NCBI GenBank assembly: GCA_018433085.1
Contig: JAHDRW010000022.1
Coordinates: forward strand, 98,225 to 162,224
DNA length: 64,000 nt
From: Deltaproteobacteria bacterium
Lineage (GTDB): Bacteria > Desulfobacterota > Desulfomonilia > UBA1062
Direction of reading: 5' to 3'
Positions 33,416-41,988 of the stretch are shown here, in pieces. The translations under genes and the position numbers were made by a program. Below the pieces are notes generated by a model. The model did no database searches, had not been told where the DNA came from, and saw only the letters and a program-made list of their open reading frames with translations. The first letter of the stretch is position 1; each line of letters starts with the position of its first letter.

Positions 33416-35107
33416 ATGAAGAAACGAGGAATCTTCTTGTTTATAATGGCGCTCTGCATCATGCTGGCGCTCGCAGGCTGCTCGGACAGCAGCACGGACA
33501 GCGAGCCTACCCCAACGGTTTCAGGCATCGCGTCCACCGGGGCGGCCATCTCCGGCACGGTCACGCTCAGGGACTTAAACGGCGAGGAGCTGGGGCCTGA
33601 GGATATCGGGCCAGACGGGAGCTTCAGCTTCGACGTCACCGGCCTGACCCCGCCCTTCATAGTCAGGGCCACTTCCGGTGAGGAGAGCTGGTACTCCTAT
33701 GCCGCGGACTCCGGTACGGGCAACGTCAACCCCCTGACCACCCTGGTCCTTGCCGCGGCCGCAGGGGTGAGCGATCCGGCCGACGTGTTCGCCGACCCGG
33801 CCGAGGTCTCCGGCGAAGCGCTCGCCTCCGCGCTCGGTGATGTCCAAGCGCTCTTCGCAACCCTCTTTGCCGAGTTCGGCGTGGACGTGGACTTCGATCC
33901 CTTTACCGGCGACTGCATGGTCGACCACGACGGGTTCGACGCCTTCCTGGACGCGCTCGACATCACTATCACCGCAGGGGGGAGCGTCACGGTCGAGCCC
34001 AAGGTCGCGGCCCTGGGCCCCATCCTCTCGACCACCACGACCGGCCTGTCCGGAGCCACACCCGTCAGTGCGTCAGCCGCCGCTGACGTCGCCTCTCCGG
34101 TCCTCTGGGGACCCTACAACTACTGCGAGCTTTTCCTCGACACCCCTTACGGCGGCAGCGGGGCGACCGCGTCTGCGGGTACCGTGACCATCCGCGCCGA
34201 CGGCACCTTCTCCTCGACCACGGCGGCCTCGTCTTCTGCCGATGAGGTCGGGGAAACCGGCAGCGGAACCTACACACTCGACGAATATGGCATTTTCTCG
34301 ATCAGTGACACCGAGGCTGGCTTGGTCACCCCTGACGGCGAGATGGTGGTCATCCTGGACGTGATCGCGGCAGAGGGCCTGGACGTGGGGCTCACCATCC
34401 TCTGCAGGCGCGACGCCACGCTCACCGCTGCCGACCTGAACGGCGAGTACGTGCTCGTGGAGCTTTATCGCGACACGCCTGTAGCGGGCTCCGGAGCCTC
34501 GGCCGGCTTCGGTTCGATCACCCTCAACGGAGACGGCACCTATAGCCTCGGGGCACAGACCGGCACCTACGCGGTCGACGGGAACGGGCGCTTCACCGTG
34601 GATGGGTCCCTGGACTACGGCATGATCGCCAAGGGCGGCGACCTGATCGTCCTGCCCGACTACGATCCGGTCGAGGGTGAAGACGTGGGCATGAGCCTCC
34701 TGGTCAGGACCTCGACCGCGGCTCCCTGGAGCGTGGAGAGCGTAACCGGGAACTACTTCCTCGCCGAGATGTACGCGGACGTGAGCGTCACCGAGGACTC
34801 GCCCGAGAGCGCGGTAAACTCCGCGATCGCTGTGCTCGACTTCGAGAACCTGGCCGGGGCGGGATATTACACCGTCAATATTCTATGCTCATCGGCCGGA
34901 GAAACCGGGGGCTCCAGCGGGAGCTACACATCGCTCACCGGGTACGATGGCCATACCTTCAACTGTCTCCAGGCCGATGGCAGCGACGTCATGGTGTTCA
35001 CCCCCGACGGCGAGCTCTTCGTCTTGCCGGACGACGACCCTGTTGAGGGGGGCGATGTGGGGATGAGTCTGGGCATCAAGACCTGGAGAGAAATAGACGT
35101 CCACTGA
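33416..35107 (+). CDS. Repeat-containing lipoprotein
   Basis: 563 residues. The lipoprotein signal ends in LALAGC with the lipidated cysteine at C21. A first domain (about 35-90) resembles an extracellular beta-sandwich (GAAISGTVTLRD, DGSFSFDVTGL). Three imperfect repeats of about 100 residues follow from about 240: each starts with an aromatic-rich strand (YCELFLDTP, VLVELYRDTP, FLAEMYADV) and ends with a (T/K)xDGE-hydrophobic...EGxDVGMSL unit. The protein is very acidic and poor in basic residues. I do not know the family; an outer-membrane or surface role is inferred. A GAGGAGG ribosome binding site precedes the ATG. Confidence 0.8.
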   Translation: MKKRGIFLFIMALCIMLALAGCSDSSTDSEPTPTVSGIASTGAAISGTVTLRDLNGEELGPEDIGPDGSFSFDVTGLTPPFIVRATSGEESWYSYAADSGTGNVNPLTTLVLAAAAGVSDPADVFADPAEVSGEALASALGDVQALFATLFAEFGVDVDFDPFTGDCMVDHDGFDAFLDALDITITAGGSVTVEPKVAALGPILSTTTTGLSGATPVSASAAADVASPVLWGPYNYCELFLDTPYGGSGATASAGTVTIRADGTFSSTTAASSSADEVGETGSGTYTLDEYGIFSISDTEAGLVTPDGEMVVILDVIAAEGLDVGLTILCRRDATLTAADLNGEYVLVELYRDTPVAGSGASAGFGSITLNGDGTYSLGAQTGTYAVDGNGRFTVDGSLDYGMIAKGGDLIVLPDYDPVEGEDVGMSLLVRTSTAAPWSVESVTGNYFLAEMYADVSVTEDSPESAVNSAIAVLDFENLAGAGYYTVNILCSSAGETGGSSGSYTSLTGYDGHTFNCLQADGSDVMVFTPDGELFVLPDDDPVEGGDVGMSLGIKTWREIDVH

Positions 35108-35499
35108 TCGCCGGTGTCCCTGCCCCGCCCGTGTGACCGCGCACAAGCGGGTGAACACTCCTGGAACTGCGCGGTATCCCGAGAATGGGAGAGCTCACCG
35201 GGCGGGGTGAATGGACAATCGAGAATCCGGCGGGCGCCCGGCCGCCCTGCCGGTCTTTCCTGCCCGTGCGGCCGCAGGATCGCAATCGGACCGGCCGATG
35301 CGTCCGTGATTCTGAGGCCAGAGTGCTCGCCACTGTAGAGACAGGCCGGCGGACCTCCAGTCAGGAGACGTTTCCTGCAGTTTACGCACCATAAGCACAG
35401 CGGCTGACCGTGAACCGAACGGATCCGGGCGAGTCGTCGACTGCAAGGTGCTCATATCGGTACCGCTCTTGCCCGTGCCCTGATAAGACTTTGATTCCC
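35108..35499. other. Gene-free convergent intergenic region
   Basis: About 390 bases between the lipoprotein gene and the cyclic-nucleotide-binding gene on the opposite strand. GC-rich and without a supported gene, recognised riboswitch or good terminator. Small open frames here show no family resemblance. Confidence 0.5.
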
Positions 35500-36447
35500 C
35501 TACATCTTCTCCCTGCCCAGCAGTTCGACCCGTGCCCGGATCAGCTCGACATCGGTATTGGCGCGGGCAGGCCCGTGAAAGCCCTCCATGACGTGACCAG
35601 GCCGTAAGAAACGTTTGGTCTTCACGCCCTTGTCGTCCATGTCGATTTCCACAATCCCGTGCTTGACGATGGTGAAATCCGCTTCGCCGTCAAAGTCGAT
35701 GACCTGCCCGCGGGAGAACCGGACGGTGGTGAGGATGTCGTTTCTCAGATCCACCAGCGGGTGGCGGCGGAGCTCTTCACCGGCCTTTTTCAGGACCCGG
35801 TCGTGATACAGCGTCTCAAGGGATTGCCTCAGACCGGCAAAGCGTTCGCAAAGGGGCCTCAGTCCCTGAGCCGGGATCATGGCGAGCCTGCTCCTGCCGA
35901 GCGCCTTCACCGAGGCCGACCGGTTCGCCTGGAAGAAGAACCCGAGCTCTCCGAACACATCTCCGGGCAGCAGGACCGACATCAGCTCGCCGTCCCGGTA
36001 TACACCCAGAGTGCCGTCGATCACCAGGTAGATGTCTTCGCCGGTGTCATGCTGCCTGAAGATGAACCCGCCTTTCCCGACATCGAAGATGCGCACGATC
36101 TCCAGGAGCTCGATGAACTCATCGCCGGTCAGCCCTCTGAATATCGACACCTCGTTTTTTCTCAAGGTTGTGCAGCTTTCCTCGAGTTCCTTCTGAAGGT
36201 CGCCCTTGAGATCCATGGTCCTGAACAGTCTGATGAGCAGGGCGTGCACCCGGGGATGTTTTCCCAAAGAGGTTTTGGCCACCTTTGCCGCCGCCAGGGC
36301 CTTGAAGGGCTTCCTTTCCCGGAGATAGCCCCGGATACAGCTCTCGAAAAGCCCGAGGCTCTCTTCCACCTGGCCAGAAGCGGCGACCTTTTCTGCCTGC
36401 CGGAGAAGAACCTTCGGATCCTTCTCCTGTGAAACCGGTTTTTTCAT
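35500..36447 (-). CDS. Cyclic-nucleotide-binding-domain protein
   Basis: 315 residues. The N-terminal 90 residues form helices like a small TPR unit. A cyclic-nucleotide-binding beta-roll (about 98-215) shows FIFRQHDTGEDIYLVIDGTLGVY and VLLPGDVFGELGFFF; the phosphate-binding cassette is altered (GELGFFFQANRSAS in place of GE-A-L...PR-A), so nucleotide binding is doubtful. A second, partial roll (about 235-305) follows. No DNA-binding domain is present. GAGGAGG precedes the ATG. Role unknown. Confidence 0.75.
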   Translation of the reverse strand: MKKPVSQEKDPKVLLRQAEKVAASGQVEESLGLFESCIRGYLRERKPFKALAAAKVAKTSLGKHPRVHALLIRLFRTMDLKGDLQKELEESCTTLRKNEVSIFRGLTGDEFIELLEIVRIFDVGKGGFIFRQHDTGEDIYLVIDGTLGVYRDGELMSVLLPGDVFGELGFFFQANRSASVKALGRSRLAMIPAQGLRPLCERFAGLRQSLETLYHDRVLKKAGEELRRHPLVDLRNDILTTVRFSRGQVIDFDGEADFTIVKHGIVEIDMDDKGVKTKRFLRPGHVMEGFHGPARANTDVELIRARVELLGREKM

Positions 36448-36708
36448 ACCGACCTCCTCACAAGAAAAAATGCATTCCGGGAACAGGAATGGAAGCGCTG
36501 TCGCCCGGTCATTGAAAATCGTATCGCACGCTCTTCACGCCTGAAGGGAGAAACATTCCCGCCGATCATCGGCAGGTCCCGTTTGGGAGGTTATGGCCCG
36601 GCTACCGGTCAAGAACGGTTCAGTCCCTGCCCGAAGGTCTCCTCCCGCGGGATGTATATGCCCTGCCCGCATGCCACGTAAAAAGCCCGGATCTGCGCCT
36701 GCCGGCCG

Positions 36709-37785
36709 CTAGATGATGTGTTCCCTGATGAACCGGGCGATACGGGCGCTCGCGTTGCCGTCTCCGAATGGGTTGCCCGAGGTGAACCCTGTTCTCCCGG
36801 ACATCTCGTGAACAGCCTGGCGGATCTTCGCGGGATCGGGCTCCACCAGGATATTCGCCCCTGCATCGATTGTCTCCGGCCACTCGGTGGTATCCCTGAT
36901 CGTGACGCAGGGGGCTTTGAGCAGAAAGGCCTCCTTCTGCACGCCTCCCGAATCGGTGAGAACGCATGACGCATCCCGGATCATGGCGAGCATGGCGAGG
37001 TAACTCACCGGTTCGACGACCTTGAGGCCGCTTTCCGCCCGGCGGATGATGTCGGGGTAGAGGTTCCTGGTTCTGGGATGAACGGGAAAGATGACCGGGA
37101 TTTCCTGCGACAGTTCTTCGAGCGCCCTGAAGATCCCGAGGAACCGCTCCCGGTGATCGGTGTTTTCCGCGCGGTGGACCGTGGTGAGGATAAAGGGCGG
37201 GGAATGGGGGTGAGAGATGCCGGAACGGGAAAAAAGCTTCAGGGCATCGTACATGACATCGCCGGTGAACACGCCCGATATTCCCTCCCTGCCCAGGAGG
37301 CTGACGGCATTTTCCGTGGGACAGAAGTGGTAGGCGGACACGTGGTCGGTCACTACACGGTTGATCTCCTCGGGCATGTTCCGGTCGAAGCTGCGCACGC
37401 CCGCCTCGACGTGACCTACCCGTATGCCGAGCTTCACGGCGCACAACGCCCCTGCCAGGGTGGAGTTCGTGTCCCCGTAGACGAGCACAAGGCAGGGCTT
37501 CTCGGCCGCGAGGATCTCCTCGACGGCTTCCAGCATCCGGGCGGTCTGCTTCGCGTGGCTGGACGATCCCACCCCCAGATGGTAGTCGGGGGGATCGATT
37601 CCCAGGGTGTCGAAGTGCACGTCGGACATGGCGTGATCGTAGTGCTGGCCCGTGTGTACCACCTTATACGGGATACCGGAGCGTTTGAAGGCCTCCGCCA
37701 CCGGGGAGAGCTTGATGAACTGAGGGCGCGCACCCACGATGTGGATGACCGGAGGGGCGTGCATGGGAGGTTTCTGATCATTCAA
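36709..37785 (-). CDS. wecB: UDP-N-acetylglucosamine 2-epimerase (non-hydrolysing)
   Basis: 358 residues, standard length. Conserved parts include IVGARPQFIKLSPV, HTGQHYD, VYGDTNSTLAGA, HVEAGVRSFD, PEEINR, TTVHRAEN, HPRT and LTDSGGVQKEA. It interconverts UDP-GlcNAc and UDP-ManNAc for surface polysaccharide. TTG at 37785 with AAGGAG nine bases ahead is the likely start; ATG 37764 has no such site. The gene is not adjacent to the polysaccharide block at 55-64 kb. Confidence 0.93.
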   Translation of the reverse strand: MNDQKPPMHAPPVIHIVGARPQFIKLSPVAEAFKRSGIPYKVVHTGQHYDHAMSDVHFDTLGIDPPDYHLGVGSSSHAKQTARMLEAVEEILAAEKPCLVLVYGDTNSTLAGALCAVKLGIRVGHVEAGVRSFDRNMPEEINRVVTDHVSAYHFCPTENAVSLLGREGISGVFTGDVMYDALKLFSRSGISHPHSPPFILTTVHRAENTDHRERFLGIFRALEELSQEIPVIFPVHPRTRNLYPDIIRRAESGLKVVEPVSYLAMLAMIRDASCVLTDSGGVQKEAFLLKAPCVTIRDTTEWPETIDAGANILVEPDPAKIRQAVHEMSGRTGFTSGNPFGDGNASARIARFIREHII

Positions 37786-37948
37786 TGATTCTGACTCCTT
37801 CTTCCAATCAACTGCATATCAGATAACACAAGAAAACTCCATGGGTCCATTGAGGCCGATACAGAAGATTTTCCCGGATGCGCCCCCGGTGGATGCCCGG
37901 CAAGTCGCCGATAAGGCAGAACTCTTTCCGGGAAGGTCCGTTCAGCGG

Positions 37949-38464
37949 CTACATCTTGACGACGATGCACTCTCTCTGGAGCCTGTCGCTGAGCTTGGAG
38001 CAGTACCTCTCGGCGGTCTCCCGCCTCTGGAAGCTCCCCCACCGGACCACCGTCCACTTTCCCGTGTTCGCCACCGTACAGCGGATTCGGGTTTTCTTCT
38101 CGAGTTCGGCCGCAAAGCTCCGGGCGGTATCGTGAGACCTGAACGCGGCTATCTGTATGCTGAAGCTGTTGGCCTCAGATGCCGAATTGCTGTCCTGGAG
38201 AAGGAGGATGTCCCAGTACGAGTATTCGAAGCCGTTTGCAGCGCTTTTTGAAATCTGGGCCTTTCCCAAGGGCTTCTCGTTCCTGATGGAGTCGCTCGAC
38301 ATCAGGTTTTTCCACCGCTCTCCGAAGGGATCGTACGAGAACTCCGGCCGGGCGTTGATCGCGGAGAAGAGAAGGCTTGCACCGGCAAGGATGCCTAAAG
38401 AGAGAAACAGCATGGCGATATTTTTTGTCAGAGACTGTTTTTTGTTTTTGCGCTTCCTTGCCAT
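37949..38464 (-). CDS. SPOR-domain membrane protein
   Basis: 171 residues from ATG 38464. A basic N-terminus (MARKRKNKKQ) is followed by one membrane segment (about 15-35), a linker, and a C-terminal SPOR domain (about 95-171) with SFSIQIAAFRSHDTARSFAAEL and TVVRWGSFQRRETAE, which binds glycan strands lacking stem peptides at the division site. It follows argS by 7 bases on the same strand, an order common in proteobacteria where FtsN-like proteins follow argS. Confidence 0.85.
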   Translation of the reverse strand: MARKRKNKKQSLTKNIAMLFLSLGILAGASLLFSAINARPEFSYDPFGERWKNLMSSDSIRNEKPLGKAQISKSAANGFEYSYWDILLLQDSNSASEANSFSIQIAAFRSHDTARSFAAELEKKTRIRCTVANTGKWTVVRWGSFQRRETAERYCSKLSDRLQRECIVVKM

Positions 38465-38471
38465 AGCAACC

Positions 38472-40133
38472 TTACATGCTTTCGGGTGCCTCGATCCCCA
38501 TGAGGGCCAGCGCATTTGCAAGCACCTGTTTCACTGCAACCACCAAAATCAACCGGGCCATAGTCACACGGCCGTTATCAGATATAACCCGATTTCTATT
38601 ATAAAACCTATGGAACGCAGTTGCAAGCTCCAGAAGATAAAAAGATATCCGATGGGGTTCGAGATCGGCCGCGCTCGAGACCACCACGTCCGGATAGCCG
38701 GCGATCAGCTTGATGAGATCCAGGTCGTCGCCTGTGGTGAGTGCGTCTTCCTCCAGCTGGGAAAGGTCCGGAGCGAACCCCTGCTCGGCGGCATTCTTAA
38801 GGATGGAGCAGATTCTGGCATGGGCATACTGGATATAGTACACCGGGTTCTCTTCGCTCTTCTTCTTCGCGAGGTCGAGATCGAACACGAGCTGGGCATC
38901 GCTCCTGCGCATCATGAAGAAATATCTGCAGACATCCTTGCCCACCTCGTCGATGATCTCGCGCAGGGTGACGAACTCGCCCGATCTTGTGGACATGGAA
39001 ACCGGCTGCCCCTCTCGAACCAGGGAGACGAGCTGGATCAGCAGGGCATGGAAGGAATCCCGGTCCGCGCCCAAGGCCTCAATGGCCGCCTTCATCCTCG
39101 GCACATAGCCGTGGTGATCGGCCCCCCAGACATCGATGATCTGCTGGAATCCCCGTTCCAACTTGTCCTGGTGGTAGGCGATGTCCGGCGCGAAATAGGT
39201 CAGGGATCCGTCCTGTTTTCTCAAGACCCGGTCTTTTTCGTCTCCGAAGCCGGTGGTCCTGAACCACAGCGCGCCTTCGGCCTCGTAGCTCAGATCACGC
39301 TCTTTGAGAAAGTCGAGGGTATGCTCAACCTTGTGGTCGCGATACAGGGTGGCCTCGCTGAACCACTGGTCGAAATGGACATTAAAAAGCGCCAGGTCTT
39401 CTTTGATCCCGTCGAGAATGAATTCGGAGGCGAAACTCCTGCAGGCGGCGATTGACTCGCTCTCTTCAATGGCGAGGAGCGCGTCCCCGTGGATCTCGGA
39501 GAGCCTCTGCGCGATGTCCCCGATATAGTCGCCCTTGTAGCCGTTTTCCGGAAAAGATGACCCTTTTCCGAAGATCTCCCGGTATCTGCTCAGAACCGAG
39601 AGGCCGAGGATGTTCATCTGGTTGCCCACATCGTTGATGTAATACTCGGACTCCACCTCGAATCCGGCCGCCTTCAGGATCCGGGCCAGGGTGTCGCCCA
39701 CCGCGGCCCCTCTTCCATGTCCCACGTGCAGGGGCCCGGTAGGATTGGCGCTCACAAACTCCACCTGCACATTTTTGCCCCTGCCGAACCCGCTTGTGCC
39801 GAAACGGTCCTTTTCTTCGAGGATCGTGCTCAAGACCCGCACCCACATAAGCGGGCTCACGGTGAAGTTGATGAACCCCGGCCCGGCGATATCGACGCGT
39901 TCGAAGACATCGCCCAAGCGGGCCATCCGTTCCTGGATGGTCTGCGCGATATCACGCGGCTTCTTTTTTGCCTGCGAGGCCATGACCATGGCGACATTCG
40001 TGGAAAAATCGCCGAATTCCCTGCGGGAGGGGATACTCACCGAGATCGTCTCGAGGTCGTATTCCGGAATGGCGCCTACCGCTATAAGTTCATGCAGAGT
40101 ATTCTTGAGGAGAGCGGCTATCTGTTCTTTCAT
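38472..40133 (-). CDS. argS: Arginine-tRNA ligase
   Basis: 553 residues. The N-terminal additional domain recognises the tRNA D-loop; the class I signature is HVGHGRGA (HIGH type) preceded by VEFVSANPTGPL; VSMSTRSGEFVTL stands where KMSKS lies, which ArgRS often lacks; the helical anticodon domain ends in ALALMGIEAPESM, typical of the family. AAGGG precedes the ATG. It charges arginine tRNAs, including the CCG isoacceptor encoded at 19755-19831. Confidence 0.96.
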   Translation of the reverse strand: MKEQIAALLKNTLHELIAVGAIPEYDLETISVSIPSRREFGDFSTNVAMVMASQAKKKPRDIAQTIQERMARLGDVFERVDIAGPGFINFTVSPLMWVRVLSTILEEKDRFGTSGFGRGKNVQVEFVSANPTGPLHVGHGRGAAVGDTLARILKAAGFEVESEYYINDVGNQMNILGLSVLSRYREIFGKGSSFPENGYKGDYIGDIAQRLSEIHGDALLAIEESESIAACRSFASEFILDGIKEDLALFNVHFDQWFSEATLYRDHKVEHTLDFLKERDLSYEAEGALWFRTTGFGDEKDRVLRKQDGSLTYFAPDIAYHQDKLERGFQQIIDVWGADHHGYVPRMKAAIEALGADRDSFHALLIQLVSLVREGQPVSMSTRSGEFVTLREIIDEVGKDVCRYFFMMRRSDAQLVFDLDLAKKKSEENPVYYIQYAHARICSILKNAAEQGFAPDLSQLEEDALTTGDDLDLIKLIAGYPDVVVSSAADLEPHRISFYLLELATAFHRFYNRNRVISDNGRVTMARLILVVAVKQVLANALALMGIEAPESM

Positions 40134-40288
40134 GGGTACCCTTATTCATTCAGTCTCGGCACGGCGGTCTTCCCTCCGTATCCGGATGCCTCCTGTTAAT
40201 AACAGATCCTTGAGCTTTGTCCAGTGAAATTCGAGCGGAATTGAGGTATAATATCTCGTACTTCCCTGAATTATGAGAGGTTTGCATA

Positions 40289-40317
40289 TTGACATCAAGC
40301 AGGAGAGCTTCTATAAA
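40289..40317 (+). promoter_or_regulatory. Sigma-70-type promoter of the hrcA operon
   Basis: A perfect -35 TTGACA (40289-40294), a 17-base spacer and -10 TATAAA (40312-40317). The predicted start (about 40324) is at the first base of the CIRCE operator, so bound HrcA would block transcription start or early elongation. Confidence 0.8.
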
Positions 40318-40324
40318 CGTATTG

Positions 40325-40351
40325 TTAGCAGTTAAGACAGGTGAGTGCTAA
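40325..40351 (+). promoter_or_regulatory. CIRCE operator (HrcA-binding inverted repeat)
   Basis: The right arm GAGTGCTAA is the exact consensus. The left arm TTAGCAGTT differs from TTAGCACTC at two positions, and the spacer is the standard 9 bases. It sits between the promoter and the hrcA ATG at 40355, giving autoregulation of the heat-shock operon. The AGGTGAG within its spacer and right arm also serves as the likely ribosome binding site of hrcA. Confidence 0.85.
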
Positions 40352-40354
40352 GAT

Positions 40355-41389
40355 ATGACGTACCAGTTAAGCGAACGAGACAAAGGCATATTAGGTGCGA
40401 TCATTCAGGAGTATGTGTCCACCGGAGAGCCCGTAGGGTCCAGGGTGGTTGCGAAGAAGTACATGTGCACCATTTCTCCGGCAACGGTCCGAAACGTCAT
40501 GGCGGACCTGGAGGAGATGGACTTTCTGTACCAGCCGCACGTTTCCGCCGGGAGGATACCGACGCCCGAGGGATTCCGCTATTACCTGAACGACATCATG
40601 GAGGTGAAGACCCTTCCGCGAGGCGAAAAATCCCTGATAACCCGCCATATGTCCAGGACAACCGGCGATGTCAAGGAGACCCTCAAAGAGGCATCAGCCC
40701 TGCTGTCTTCCATCTCGCGCAATGCCTCGATCATCATTCTCCCCAGGCTGGAGACCTTCCTGTTCAGGCGCATCGATTTCGTGAAGCTGGATGAGAGCAG
40801 GATCCTGGTCATTCTGGTGAGCAGGGCCGGGATGGTGTTCAATCATATCGTCCACGACGAGGACATCAATCCGGAGCTGCTGGTCAACTATGCGAACTAT
40901 CTCAATGAATGGTGCTCCGGCCTGTCCATCCAGGAGATGAGGGATATGCTCGTCCAGGAGATGTCAAGCGAGAAGGCGCGGTTCGACTCGCTGGTCAGGC
41001 ACGCGGTCAGCCTGGGTATGACCGCGCTCGACCGGGTCGAGGGCATGCCTGACATCTATATCCAGGGCAAGGAAAGCGTGTTCAACAGCCCTGAGCTGGC
41101 AAACCTCGACAAGCTCAGGGACATCGTCAATGCCTTTGAGGACAAGGGCAGGATCGTACGCATCCTGAACAGCGTTCTGGAGGACTCCGGCGTCAAGGTT
41201 CTGCTGGGGGAAGACATGGAGGGTTTCGGGATGGACGACTTCAGCCTGGTGGCCAGCAGGTATTACCGAAGGGATGTCCCCGTGGGCTCGCTGGGGGTGA
41301 TCGGCCCGATGCGGATGAACTATTCACGGGTGATACCGCTTGTGGGATACATGGCCAAAATACTGAGTGATCTACTGGAGGATGTCTAG
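40355..41389 (+). CDS. hrcA: Heat-shock repressor HrcA
   Basis: 344 residues. A winged helix-turn-helix (about 1-75: LGAIIQEYVSTGEPVGSR, ISPATVRNVMADLEEMDFL) is followed by the GAF-like dimerisation domain. HrcA binds CIRCE and needs GroEL for activity. It is the first gene of hrcA-grpE-dnaK. The operator directly ahead confirms the assignment. No groEL is present in this window. Confidence 0.95.
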   Translation: MTYQLSERDKGILGAIIQEYVSTGEPVGSRVVAKKYMCTISPATVRNVMADLEEMDFLYQPHVSAGRIPTPEGFRYYLNDIMEVKTLPRGEKSLITRHMSRTTGDVKETLKEASALLSSISRNASIIILPRLETFLFRRIDFVKLDESRILVILVSRAGMVFNHIVHDEDINPELLVNYANYLNEWCSGLSIQEMRDMLVQEMSSEKARFDSLVRHAVSLGMTALDRVEGMPDIYIQGKESVFNSPELANLDKLRDIVNAFEDKGRIVRILNSVLEDSGVKVLLGEDMEGFGMDDFSLVASRYYRRDVPVGSLGVIGPMRMNYSRVIPLVGYMAKILSDLLEDV

Positions 41390-41390
41390 G

Positions 41391-41957
41391 ATGGTAGATG
41401 AAAAGAAAGAGCCACAAGAGCACGAAGACGAGATGACGGAGAAGGATACGACTTCTCAAGGAGGCCGGCAGGAAGCGGAAGAAACAGTGGAAGCAGGAGA
41501 AACCGGCGACGAGGTCGCAGAGCTGAAGGTACAGGTGGAAGAGTTCAAGGACAGGTGTCTGCGAGCCTACGCCGAGATGGACAACATGCGGAAGCGCCTT
41601 GCGCGGGAGCGGCAGGAGATCGTCAAGTTCGGGACGGAAAAGCTGCTTAAGGATTTTCTCCTGGTCTACGATGCGATCCACAAATCCATCGCCACGGCGG
41701 CAGAGCTCCACGCGGAAGACGAGCAATTTCTCGAGGGTTTGAGGATGACGGAAAAACTCTTCCTTGAAACCTTGAAAAAATACCAGGTTGAACCTATACA
41801 AGCTCAGAACGTGCCTTTTGACCCCAACTACCACGAGGCCCTCATGCAGGTGCCCAGAGAAGGCGTGGACAAAGGCATGGTTGTGGATGAGATCGAAAAG
41901 GGTTTCATGGTCCACGACCGCGTACTGAGACCTGCGAAAGTGACAGTTTCAGGCTGA
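41391..41957 (+). CDS. grpE: Nucleotide exchange factor GrpE
   Basis: 188 residues from ATG 41391, one base after the hrcA stop, with GGAGGATGTCTAGG ahead. An acidic, flexible N-terminus precedes the long coiled-coil helix (about 40-90) and a beta domain with the signature [10 protein letters not shown] at the end (family: LRPA-V-V). It releases ADP from DnaK. Confidence 0.95.
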   Translation: MVDEKKEPQEHEDEMTEKDTTSQGGRQEAEETVEAGETGDEVAELKVQVEEFKDRCLRAYAEMDNMRKRLARERQEIVKFGTEKLLKDFLLVYDAIHKSIATAAELHAEDEQFLEGLRMTEKLFLETLKKYQVEPIQAQNVPFDPNYHEALMQVPREGVDKGMVVDEIEKGFMVHDRVLRPAKVTVSG

Positions 41958-41988
41958 CAGCAGGAGAAAATTACAAGGAGGAGAGCAG

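Noticed and set aside
35108..35499. Possible riboswitch or structured RNA in the GC-rich intergenic stretch
   Set aside because: I could not match any known riboswitch core, and both flanking genes end here, so a leader element would have no target.
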